64,000 nt of DNA from Bradyrhizobium erythrophlei (lineage in GTDB: Bacteria > Pseudomonadota > Alphaproteobacteria > Rhizobiales > Xanthobacteraceae), in the NCBI GenBank assembly GCA_900129675.1, contig FSRD01000001.1:6437501-6501500 (forward strand), given 5' to 3'. The notes beneath the pieces were generated by a model that worked only from the letters and a program-made list of their open reading frames with translations, did no database searches and was not told the DNA's origin. Positions 45,276 to 52,455 of the stretch are shown here, piece after piece (the first letter of the stretch is position 1; each line of letters starts with the position of its first letter). A program made the position numbers and the translations under genes.

Positions 45276-46348
45276 TGGGAAGAATCAGAAAGCGAGAATC
45301 CGATCCGCGCTCGCTTGAAGCCTATGGGGCACTGCGCGAGGGCGTCTTCATCGCTGGCTTTAGTTTCGAGCGCGCCTGCAGCAAGCTGGAATGGCTGCTC
45401 GAACAGGACCGCTGGCGCGGCGTCGGCGACGGCTTTGATGATGTCAACAAATTCATCAGCTCGATAAAACTGGATTCTTTCCGCACCGTCGCCGAGCAGC
45501 GCAAGCGCATCGCGCTGCGGATCAAACAGCTGCAGCCTGCGGTATCGAACCGCCAGATCGCGAAGACGCTGGGCGTCGGGCGCAGGACAATAGACCGAGA
45601 CACCGGGCCAAATGGCCCACCCGTTCACCAGAAAGCCAGCAAGATCAATGCAGGCGAGGGTCTCGCTGGGCCAAATGGCCCATCCTCCTTCAGCGGTGCT
45701 GCGGCTGCGAAGGCTGTCGAGGCCAAGGAGACCAAGGAGGAGCGTCATGCCGAGAAGCTGGAGGCGCGCGTGCAGCGCGAGGCCGCGCTCGGGGCGAAAC
45801 AGCTCGCACTCCCTGACAAAAAATACGGCGTGATCGTCGCTGATCCCGAATGGCGGTTTGAGTTCTACTCACCGCGCGGATCGCTCAACAGCTCGGCGGA
45901 TAACCATTACGAGACATCGGCGCTTGACGTGATCAAGGCGCGCGATGTGCCGAGCATCGCGGCGGACGATTGCGTGCTGTTTCTCTGGGCCACGGTGCCG
46001 ATGCTGCCGCATGCGCTGGAGGTGATGGCGGCGTGGGGTTTCCTGTACGTCAGCAACTTCGCCTGGGCGAAGGATAAGGCGGGCACCGGCTACTGGAATC
46101 GGAATCAGCACGAGCTGCTACTTGTCGGGAGAAAGGGTGACATCCCGGCACCGGCGCCGGGGATGCAATGGCCTTCTGTGATCGAAGCGCCCGTTACCGA
46201 ACACTCCGCAAAGCCTGAGAAGTTTCTTGAGCTGATCGAGGCCTATTTCCCGACGCTGCCGAAGATTGAGCTGAACCGGCGCGGACCAGCACGCGCTGGC
46301 TGGGATGCGTGGGGCAACGAGGCAGAGCCTGCGGAGGTCGCCGCATGA
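45275..46348 (+). CDS. MT-A70-family adenine methyltransferase with N-terminal DNA-binding region
   Basis: The 357-residue protein joins an N-terminal part with a helix-turn-helix (QPAVSNRQIAKTLGVGRRTI, about residues 90-115) and a linker with two GPNGP repeats to an MT-A70 domain. The domain's catalytic motif reads ADPEW (Asp190) instead of the usual DPPW. It also has VLFLWATVPMLPHALEVM, NQHELLLVGRKGDI and the closing AGWDAWGNE. MT-A70 enzymes of phages make N6-methyladenine in DNA. Target sequence unknown. Confidence 0.88.
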   Translation: MGRIRKRESDPRSLEAYGALREGVFIAGFSFERACSKLEWLLEQDRWRGVGDGFDDVNKFISSIKLDSFRTVAEQRKRIALRIKQLQPAVSNRQIAKTLGVGRRTIDRDTGPNGPPVHQKASKINAGEGLAGPNGPSSFSGAAAAKAVEAKETKEERHAEKLEARVQREAALGAKQLALPDKKYGVIVADPEWRFEFYSPRGSLNSSADNHYETSALDVIKARDVPSIAADDCVLFLWATVPMLPHALEVMAAWGFLYVSNFAWAKDKAGTGYWNRNQHELLLVGRKGDIPAPAPGMQWPSVIEAPVTEHSAKPEKFLELIEAYFPTLPKIELNRRGPARAGWDAWGNEAEPAEVAA

Positions 46349-46983
46349 ACCAGAATCGCAAGCTGGTGCGTGTGCCGCCGCCCTATGTTGATCGGGGCCG
46401 CCAATTTGGTCTCGATCTGGTCGCGCACTATGCCGCTGGTGGCTCCCCCAGATCACGGGCGCGGTCGGGTGATAGAGGCACTGAATCGAATCCGATCCGG
46501 CAGGCTCACGGCAAGATCGGTGAGGCTGCGGTCGCGATCTACTTCGGGCTCGATGTCGAGACCGCAATAAAATGGGAAGTCGGCTTTGCAGATCGCGGCA
46601 CCGACATCACGCTCGCGAATGGCGTGCGGCTGGATGTCAAGACGACGCTGCCTCTGTTCAATTTGTGCTGGTCGCGCACTATCAACGATCTCTATTGGCA
46701 GAAGGAGTTCGATGCGCTCGTTTCCGTCAGCATCGAGGAAAAGGATTGGTCCTGCTGCCATGTTGAGGGTTGGATCACGAAGGGCGGCTTCTATCATCAC
46801 AAGCAAATTTCCAATGGCGTGAATCCCCGGCTGGAGCGCGGCACTTGGTTTGTCAGGAAGCGCATCCTGTCGAACATCGATGATCTTCCGTACCTGCCAA
46901 TTCTGCCAGCGTGCGAGCGCACCGTGATCCCGTGGTCGATCCGGCATGTCGCTGGCGCGAACGATCTAATCTTCGCCGCTTAA
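46345..46983 (+). CDS. Probable PD-(D/E)XK-fold nuclease
   Basis: The 212-residue protein overlaps the methyltransferase stop by four bases. The region HGKIGEAAVAIYFGLD, then FADRGTDITLANGVRLDVKT, has the Glu ... Asp ... Asp-x-Lys arrangement of restriction-endonuclease-like folds. Later cysteines (WSCCHVEGW) and tryptophans are spread out. Position right after a DNA methyltransferase could suggest a restriction partner, or another phage DNA-processing nuclease. Both are inference. Confidence 0.65.
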   Translation: MNQNRKLVRVPPPYVDRGRQFGLDLVAHYAAGGSPRSRARSGDRGTESNPIRQAHGKIGEAAVAIYFGLDVETAIKWEVGFADRGTDITLANGVRLDVKTTLPLFNLCWSRTINDLYWQKEFDALVSVSIEEKDWSCCHVEGWITKGGFYHHKQISNGVNPRLERGTWFVRKRILSNIDDLPYLPILPACERTVIPWSIRHVAGANDLIFAA

Positions 46984-46995
46984 CAGGAGGACCGC

Positions 46996-47307
46996 ATGCG
47001 ACGCACTCTGCCGCAACGCCGCCGCTGCGAGACTTTCGAGATGGCCTTCGGCGGGCTGGCGCGCAGCCACACCATCACGCTCGGCTTCTACGAGGACGGC
47101 GCGCTCGGCGAGGTCTTCATCAACGGCGGCAAGAGCGGCGAAGTAGTCGAGGCGATAGCGCGCGACGGCGCGGTGCTGCTGAGCCTCGCGCTGCAGTACG
47201 GGGCCGAGCTGGACAACATCAGGAGCGCGATCACGCGCGACGAGCAAGGCGCACCATCCTCCATCGTTGGCGCTGTGATCGACCGCCTGAGCGAGGACAA
47301 GCCATGA
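46996..47307 (+). CDS. TSCPD-like small protein
   Basis: The 103-residue protein resembles the TSCPD domain found at the end of some ribonucleotide reductases: EDGALGEVFINGGKSGEVVE, LLSLALQYGAELDNIRSAI and PSSIVGAVIDRL. The usual cysteines of the parent domain are missing. A role in nucleotide reduction is therefore only suggested. It overlaps the next gene by four bases. Confidence 0.6.
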   Translation: MRRTLPQRRRCETFEMAFGGLARSHTITLGFYEDGALGEVFINGGKSGEVVEAIARDGAVLLSLALQYGAELDNIRSAITRDEQGAPSSIVGAVIDRLSEDKP

Positions 47308-47525
47308 CGATCACCGCTGCCGACAAGCTGGAATGCGCCGAGCGCGAGCTGCGCTACCGCCGCCGCGTCTACGGGCGGCTGGTCGAGCGCGGCAAGATGA
47401 CGAAGGGGCAGAGCGAGCGCGAGCTGCAGCTGATGGAAGCCATCGCCGAGGACTACCTGCAGCTTTGCGACGAGGACGCGCCGCAGCTCTGCCTCGAGAC
47501 GAAACGAACACTCAGGCAGGCATGA
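47304..47525 (+). CDS. Small phage-type helical protein
   Basis: This 73-residue protein contains DKLECAERELRYRRRVYGRL and SERELQLMEAIAEDY. ATGA overlaps tie it to both neighbours. It recurs in prophage clusters without known function. Confidence 0.6.
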   Translation: MTITAADKLECAERELRYRRRVYGRLVERGKMTKGQSERELQLMEAIAEDYLQLCDEDAPQLCLETKRTLRQA

Positions 47526-48421
47526 CCGCCTGGTACAACGAGATCGATATCTATGCCGCAGGATGGCTGCGCAACCTCATCAATGAACGGCTCATCGCCA
47601 AAGGCGAAGTCGATACCCGCTCAATTGTCGATGTTCGACCTGCCGATCTTGCCGGATTCGACCAGTGCCATTTCTTCGCAGGCATCGGCGGATGGTCCCT
47701 CGCTCTGCGACGAGCGGGATGGCCTGACTCTCGATCTGTTTGGACAGGAAGCTGCCCCTGTCAGCCGTTCTCGCTGCTCGGCAAGCAGGCTGGATACGCA
47801 GACCCACGGCACCTTTGGCCGACTTGGGCTCGGCTCATCGGCGAGCGACGACCTGCAACGATCTTTGGCGAACAACTTGCGACAGCTCCTCGCTGGCTCC
47901 GACTTGTGCGAGGTGATCTGGAGGCGCTGGGTTACGCCGTGGGGTCGCTGCCTGTCGAGGCCGCATGCGCGGGTGCGGAGCAGCTTCGAGATCGATACTG
48001 GTTCGTGGCGCATCAAGCCCGCGTTCTGGTCAACGGCTTCGAGCCGGGACTGGAAGGACACGCCGGGGATGTCGATCAAGCGCGAGCGGAATCGCAAGCG
48101 GCTCGATCAGCTGCCGCGTCAGGTTTTCAATTCGCAGGTGGTGCTCTGGCCAACAGCGCGGGCCTCGGAAGCGGGACCGGACTTCGCGAAGGCCTCGCGC
48201 TCATCGACGGGCATGGCGCTGCCAGCGGTGGCCGCGAGTTCGATCTCGCCATCTGTCGAATCGACGGAAGGGTCCGTCGCGTTAAACCCGGCCTTCGTCT
48301 CGTGGCTGATGGGATTCCCGCCCGAGTGGATCAGCTGCGCGCCCTCGGCAACGCCATCGATCCCAGACCCGCCGCCGCTTTCATCCGCGCAGCCATGCAG
48401 AGCATTGGAGGTGAGCCATGA
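47522..48421 (+). CDS. C5-cytosine DNA methyltransferase
   Basis: The 299-residue protein shows the ordered motifs of C5 methyltransferases: FFAGIGGWSLALRRAGW (SAM binding), WTGSCPCQPFS with catalytic Cys80, ATIFGEQLA (motif VI position), AEQLRDRYWFVA (motif VIII) and LRALGNAIDPRPAAAFIRA (motif X). The target-recognition region is short. It starts at an ATGA overlap and ends at another, with the primase. A second, conserved-looking reading frame covers almost the same DNA. Confidence 0.88.
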   Translation: MTAWYNEIDIYAAGWLRNLINERLIAKGEVDTRSIVDVRPADLAGFDQCHFFAGIGGWSLALRRAGWPDSRSVWTGSCPCQPFSLLGKQAGYADPRHLWPTWARLIGERRPATIFGEQLATAPRWLRLVRGDLEALGYAVGSLPVEAACAGAEQLRDRYWFVAHQARVLVNGFEPGLEGHAGDVDQARAESQAARSAAASGFQFAGGALANSAGLGSGTGLREGLALIDGHGAASGGREFDLAICRIDGRVRRVKPGLRLVADGIPARVDQLRALGNAIDPRPAAAFIRAAMQSIGGEP

Positions 48422-48428
48422 ATGCTGA
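47631..48428 (+). CDS. Overlapping frame inside the methyltransferase gene, methyltransferase-associated family
   Basis: In the +1 frame relative to the methyltransferase, a 265-residue sequence runs from MFDLPILPDSTSAISSQASA to the codon before 48428. It contains WRRWVTPWGRCLSRPHARVR, STASSRDWKDTPGMS, RLDQLPRQVF and LNPAFVSWLMGFPPEW. These match, as I recall them, proteins encoded beside or over phage C5 methyltransferases in other genomes. Long open frames are common by chance in this GC-rich DNA. The argument therefore rests on the motifs, not the length. Expression is unproven. Confidence 0.5.
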   Translation: MFDLPILPDSTSAISSQASADGPSLCDERDGLTLDLFGQEAAPVSRSRCSASRLDTQTHGTFGRLGLGSSASDDLQRSLANNLRQLLAGSDLCEVIWRRWVTPWGRCLSRPHARVRSSFEIDTGSWRIKPAFWSTASSRDWKDTPGMSIKRERNRKRLDQLPRQVFNSQVVLWPTARASEAGPDFAKASRSSTGMALPAVAASSISPSVESTEGSVALNPAFVSWLMGFPPEWISCAPSATPSIPDPPPLSSAQPCRALEVSHEC

Positions 48429-49332
48429 GCAGCTCGCCCAGGCGCTCGGGGCCGTGCGATCCGGCAGGCAATGGAAGTGCCGCTGCGTGGCGCACGAGGA
48501 TCGCTCGCCGAGCATGATCATCTTTGATGGACGCGACAGCGTGCAGGTTCGTTGCATGGCAGGATGCGAGCCCAAGGACATCATCGATGTGCTGCGTGTG
48601 CGCGGATTGTGGAGCGGCGTGGAGAAATGTGGACGTAGTTGGAGAGAAAAGGACGAAAATGGGGTTTCACATGAAACCCTTAACGAGGATCGACGCGAGC
48701 AGAAACTTCGGCTGCTGGCGCGCTGCATTTTTGATGATGCGGTGCTGCTGAACGGCACGCTGGCGGAAGCGTATTTCGAGAGCCGCGATCTCTGGAGCGT
48801 GGCGCGCGAGATCGAGGACATCCGCTTTCATCCACGCTGCCCGCGCGAGCAGAGCGAGCAGCCAGCTGTTGTTGTCGCGATGCGTTCGATAGCATCGAAC
48901 GCCATCACCGCCGTGCAGCGCATCTTCCTGACGAAGCAAGCCAAGAAGGACGGCAAGCCGATGATGCTCGGCACCGTCTCGGGCGCGGCGATGAAGCTGC
49001 AGCAGATCGATGGCCGCAAGCTGAATATCGCCGAGGGGCTGGAGACCGCGCTCGCTGTGATCGCGATGGATCGCAGACCGGTGTGGGCGCTCGGCTCGAC
49101 CGCCTTGATGCAAACCTTTCCAATCCTCGCCGAGATCGACAAGCTGATCATCTGGGCTGACCATGACAGGCTGAAGCTGATCGGCGGCAAACTGCAGCGC
49201 CCAGGCGCGAAGGCTGCGCTCTCCTGCAAGTCGCGTTGGCTCGCGGCAGGCAAGCAGGCGCTCGCTTACGAGCCGATAGCCGAGGGCGATGATGCTGCCG
49301 ACGAATGGAGCAAGCGCTGTGGCAGACTTTGA
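48418..49332 (+). CDS. Phage-type primase with zinc finger and Toprim domain
   Basis: The 304-residue protein starts with a CHC2-like zinc finger (WKCRCVAHEDRSPSMIIF and VRCMAGCEPKDIIDVL). A middle domain follows, then a Toprim-type region (KLNIAEGLETALAVIAMD and KLIIWADHDRLK). It should lay RNA primers for replication of the element together with the helicase encoded next. It overlaps that gene by up to 44 bases. Confidence 0.88.
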   Translation: MNAEQLAQALGAVRSGRQWKCRCVAHEDRSPSMIIFDGRDSVQVRCMAGCEPKDIIDVLRVRGLWSGVEKCGRSWREKDENGVSHETLNEDRREQKLRLLARCIFDDAVLLNGTLAEAYFESRDLWSVAREIEDIRFHPRCPREQSEQPAVVVAMRSIASNAITAVQRIFLTKQAKKDGKPMMLGTVSGAAMKLQQIDGRKLNIAEGLETALAVIAMDRRPVWALGSTALMQTFPILAEIDKLIIWADHDRLKLIGGKLQRPGAKAALSCKSRWLAAGKQALAYEPIAEGDDAADEWSKRCGRL

Positions 49333-50587
49333 CGACGACGGGCCGTCCGAAAATTTCAGGCCGCTCGCCGAGCCTGCCGAAGTCGTGCCCTTCGATGATG
49401 CGCGCCGCCGCCGCTCGCGCGCAGAAGAGGAAGCGGCAACAAGACCCCAGATCACCGCCTCGGCCTATGTCTGGACCGAGCCGCAAAATATTCCGCTGCG
49501 CGACTGGCTCTATGGGCGGTTGCTGGTGCGCCGATTTCTGAGCCTCACCATTGCGCCCGGTGGCGTCGGCAAGTCATCCCTGATCGCCGCCGAGGCCTTG
49601 GCGATGGTCTCTGGCCGCGATCTGCTCGGCGTGCTTCCTGCGCGCAGGCTCAAAGTCTGGGTCTGGAATCTCGAAGACCCGCAAGAAGAAACCAGCCGCA
49701 AGATACAGGCAGCGGCGAAGCAGTATCATCTCAATGCTGACGACATCGGCGACCGGCTGTTCGTCAACTCGGGCCGCGATCAGTCCTTGGTCATCGCGCG
49801 GCTGCGCGCCACCGGCATCGTGATCCTGCATCCCGTGATCGATGCGCTGGTGCAGCAGATCAAGGAGCTGGGCATCGATGTGCTGGTGATCGATCCTTTC
49901 GTCAGCTGTCATGAAGTGCCCGAGAACGACAATTCCGCTATCGATAGCGTGGCGAAGGAATGGAGCCGCGTCGCCGAGCTGGGCAATTGCGCGGTGCATC
50001 TCGTGCATCATACGCGCAAAGCGCCCGCAGGCAGCGAGGTGACATCGGACTCGGGACGCGGCGCGAAGGCCTTGACAGATGCCTGCCGTGTCGCTCGCGC
50101 CGTCAACCAGATGACCGAAGAGGAAGGCACCGCCGCTGGTATCGAGAACCACCGGCTGTTTTTCCGCGCGTTCAACGACAAAGCCAACCTCGCGCCGCCT
50201 GTCTCGGTCTCGGATTGGTTTCGGATCGCCAGCGTCTGGCTCGACAACGGCCCTGCAGGCGGCGACAGCGTCGGCGTGGTGACGCGCTGGCAATGGCCCG
50301 ATCCGCTCTCTGGCGTCACCGGCACCGACTTCGACAAGGTCGCGCTCGCCATCAAAGCCGGATCGTGGCGCGAGAACGCTCGGGCGACCGATTGGGTCGG
50401 CGTCCCGGTCGCCAAGGCCCTGAAGCTATCGACCGCCGACAAGGCAGATCGGGCGAAGATCATCGGGCTGCTGAAGGTCTGGATCGGAGCCGGGAACTTG
50501 GTGATCGTGGAGCGGCAGGATGAGAAGCGGCGGCAGCGGAAATTTGTCGAGGTTCCTGACGAGGAGCCCGACCTTTGCTCCAGTTAA
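49289..50587 (+). CDS. RepA/DnaB-like AAA replicative helicase
   Basis: The 432-residue protein has a RecA-like ATPase core: Walker A in LTIAPGGVGKSSLIAAEALA (about residues 89-97), VWVWNLEDPQEE, Walker B in VLVIDPFVSCHEVPENDN and sensor-like CAVHLVHHTRKAPAGSE. It resembles RepA-type hexameric helicases of plasmids and phage-like elements. A GTG at 49319 is an alternative start that reduces overlap with the primase gene. The iteron-like array begins within its last codons. Confidence 0.88.
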   Translation: MMLPTNGASAVADFDDDGPSENFRPLAEPAEVVPFDDARRRRSRAEEEAATRPQITASAYVWTEPQNIPLRDWLYGRLLVRRFLSLTIAPGGVGKSSLIAAEALAMVSGRDLLGVLPARRLKVWVWNLEDPQEETSRKIQAAAKQYHLNADDIGDRLFVNSGRDQSLVIARLRATGIVILHPVIDALVQQIKELGIDVLVIDPFVSCHEVPENDNSAIDSVAKEWSRVAELGNCAVHLVHHTRKAPAGSEVTSDSGRGAKALTDACRVARAVNQMTEEEGTAAGIENHRLFFRAFNDKANLAPPVSVSDWFRIASVWLDNGPAGGDSVGVVTRWQWPDPLSGVTGTDFDKVALAIKAGSWRENARATDWVGVPVAKALKLSTADKADRAKIIGLLKVWIGAGNLVIVERQDEKRRQRKFVEVPDEEPDLCSS

Positions 50588-50739
50588 AATGACTGGAGCA
50601 CGACCGGAGCAACCACTGGAGCAAGCACGCTGCTCCAGTGCTCCAGTCACCCACCCCCTAAAGGGGGTGTAGGGGGTGGGTGATGACTGGAGCAAAGGAG
50701 CGCTCAGCGTGCCCCGGCCACTGGAGCGCGACTGGAGCA
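50576..50739. repeat. Iteron-like array with long inverted repeat, candidate replication origin
   Basis: Nine copies of ACTGGAGCA lie within 164 bases. Forward copies are at 50592, 50603 (one mismatch), 50615, 50686, 50720 (one mismatch) and 50731. Reverse copies are at 50576, 50631 and 50639. Between them is a perfect 12-bp inverted repeat (CACCCACCCCCT 50648-50659 and AGGGGGTGGGTG 50671-50682). The position right after primase and helicase genes supports an origin. Confidence 0.75.
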
Positions 50740-50761
50740 GATGGAACCGAGGGAGGATGCA

Positions 50762-51265
50762 ATGCAGCAAGCAGCGATCAGGATCACCGAAGGCGAGCTG
50801 CAGCTGGAGCTGCTGGACGAAACCCCCTCAACGTGGTCAGGCCCGCATGTCGGCCGGCGGCTCACCGAAGCGATGCGCACGCTCGCCCTGCTGCCGATGG
50901 GCGGCGGCAGCTCCTGGGCGGCATGGCCAGCCTACTGCTACGAGTGGGACGATCTCCTCGCCCAGCAAGCGCAGGGCGAGCTGGAGCGGACGCAGCAGCT
51001 GCAGAACCGCATCCGGCTATTGCCGTCGAGCCGCGAATTGCAGCGCATGGAAGCGGCGATCTGCTGGCCAGCGGAATATCTTCACGCGCTGGTGCCGCTG
51101 CTGCGCGCGGTCAACGCGGTGGCGCTCGCGCATTCGCTGGACCGCGACGCCGGCTGGATCGCCGCAAAGCGCGGCGGCTATGCCGACACGTGGCGCGAGC
51201 GGCACGATCATGGCTGCGACATCATCGCGCGAGGCCTGCGCAGCTGCCGCGTGCCGGTGTTCTGA
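50762..51265 (+). CDS. Phage-type hypothetical protein
   Basis: The 167-residue helical protein begins after GAGGGAGG. It contains RRLTEAMRTLALLPMGGGSS, several tryptophans and the C-terminal CDIIARGLRSCRVPVF. The family recurs next to RepA-type helicases in rhizobial elements, as I recall, without known function. The stop overlaps the next start by one base. Confidence 0.65.
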   Translation: MQQAAIRITEGELQLELLDETPSTWSGPHVGRRLTEAMRTLALLPMGGGSSWAAWPAYCYEWDDLLAQQAQGELERTQQLQNRIRLLPSSRELQRMEAAICWPAEYLHALVPLLRAVNAVALAHSLDRDAGWIAAKRGGYADTWRERHDHGCDIIARGLRSCRVPVF

Positions 51266-51474
51266 TGAACGGCAGCAAAACAGTAGAGCTGCTGGGATGG
51301 CATCGCTGTTTCTCTACACCGCCAACGCCCGATGACATCGAGCACGAACGGCAACAGATGGAAGCCCTGCACAAGCAACGGCTCGCGGTCCACGAGATCG
51401 AGCATCCAACGCATTCAGGGACGCGCTGCACGAGCGCTGAATCGGTTCTAGGGCGTCGTGCAGCCATAGCCTGA
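51265..51474 (+). CDS. Small phage-type protein, 3' end replaced by IS remnant
   Basis: The 69-residue frame (MNGSKTVELLGWHRCFSTPP onwards) contains EHERQQMEALHKQRLAVHEI. It runs into IS5-type sequence near 51450, so its last residues are not original. Function unknown. Confidence 0.5.
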   Translation: MNGSKTVELLGWHRCFSTPPTPDDIEHERQQMEALHKQRLAVHEIEHPTHSGTRCTSAESVLGRRAAIA

Positions 51475-51555
51475 TTGATGCAAGCTGGATGAAGGGTAGT
51501 TGGCGGCAAGCCTGTCGTAGCGTGTGGCGATACGACGGCATTGCTTGATCCTGTT
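51450..51555 (-). pseudogene. C-terminal fragment of an IS5-family transposase
   Basis: Read leftward, the DNA encodes NRIKQCRRIATRYDRLAANY. After a small deletion that changes frame it encodes FIQLASIRLWL. This is the characteristic end of the same IS5-family transposase type whose beginning lies at 37117-37216. Neither piece contains the middle of the gene. Confidence 0.75.
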
Positions 51556-51608
51556 CGCAATGGCCTATGGGATTCCTGCTAGGGCCGGCCAGGCTAGAAA
51601 CGCGGCCA

Positions 51609-51685
51609 CCGCGTTTAGCTCAGCGCGGTAGTGCATCGGTTTTGTAAACCGAAGGTCGGGAGTTCAATCCTCTCAACCGGCACCA
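51609..51685 (+). tRNA. Damaged tRNA-Thr(TGT) or attachment-site remnant
   Basis: The anticodon arm (TCGGT-TTTGTAA-ACCGA), variable region, T arm (GGGAG-TTCAATC-CTCTC) and 3' end AACCGGC-ACCA are intact. The 5' acceptor strand reads CCGCGTT where GCCGGTT is needed, leaving three of seven pairs broken, and the D stem has one mismatch. This fits a 3' tRNA portion joined to foreign DNA, as at phage attachment sites, or a decayed gene. Confidence 0.6.
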
Positions 51686-51753
51686 GCTAAAACCCAGTAA
51701 AATCAAATACTTATACGGTAGCTATCCGATACCATCGATGCAGCCCTAACGGT

Positions 51754-51777
51754 CGGGGTAAACGGCCGGGTAAACGG
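51754..51777. repeat. Short repeat shared, inverted, with 62926-62948
   Basis: The double motif CGGGGTAAACG then CGGGTAAACGG recurs as its reverse complement at 62926-62948. The surrounding 51700-51860 is non-coding. Confidence 0.55.
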
Positions 51778-51998
51778 ACCCGCAGGGCAGCCCGTAGCGC
51801 GGCACAGACCCGGAAAGGCGCTACCGGGAGGCCCTAGGCCCGGAACGCTACCGGCGGCCATTGCAACAATGTCGGAGCACCTTCCGTAAGCCGTCCGATA
51901 TCGACGGACCGACGGACCGGCACCAGATTGATCCATCGCAACGACATTTGATCGTTTCCGGCGTATATGACGATTCAAAAATAATTGGGAGGATCGTC

Positions 51999-52124
51999 AT
52001 GTCAAATGCTCAGCAAGCCTTTGTAATGACCGCTGCGCTTTTCTGCCTATCGTTCGCCGGGATTTTCTTATTTTGGTTCGCCGAGAAGTTTAGGTCTAAG
52101 CGAGGGCCGACAACTCGGCGTTAG
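51999..52124 (+). CDS. Small membrane protein
   Basis: This 41-residue protein has one hydrophobic segment (FVMTAALFCLSFAGIFLFWF) and a basic tail. GGGAGGATCGTC directly upstream is a strong ribosome binding site, the main reason to believe it. Function unknown. Confidence 0.55.
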   Translation: MSNAQQAFVMTAALFCLSFAGIFLFWFAEKFRSKRGPTTRR

Positions 52125-52197
52125 TTCTCGCTCCTAGCATCGCCTTCGCAAATTGCTTCGCCTCGTTCTCGGTCGGAAAAGAAAGGTGCCGCGCTTT
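52120..52197 (-). pseudogene. Remnant of a small protein gene related to the one at 14478
   Basis: A leftward stretch encodes KARHLSFPTENEAKQFAKAM, like the THTFATEAEAKMFAQTKL region of the protein at 14478-14765. It has no start and no continuation of the family's C-terminus. Confidence 0.3.
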
Positions 52198-52455
52198 GCC
52201 ATTTCATCGAATGGGACAGCGGTGCTGGCTTGAAGAGCATCGCCGCCAGTCACATGTCATAAGGGATCGGGGATCGTTGGCCCGACACACTGGCAACGCA
52301 CCCACCGCCTCATTGAAGGACGCGTGCGTCCAAATAAGAGCGAGCACGGGCTGCGTTCGAGCACCGCTCGACGCAGTACCTCTACGCAAACGCAACGGCA
52401 CGAGCCGTCGAGGGAGACCTTGGCGGCTTTTTGCGTGTGGCCAAATTGGACTGGC
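52198..52455. other. Stretch without a recognised gene
   Basis: About 260 bases with no motif, RNA or repeat that I can support. Confidence 0.35.

Noticed and set aside
50008..50463. 151-residue minus-strand frame
   Set aside because: Antisense of the RepA-type helicase gene with no independent signal.
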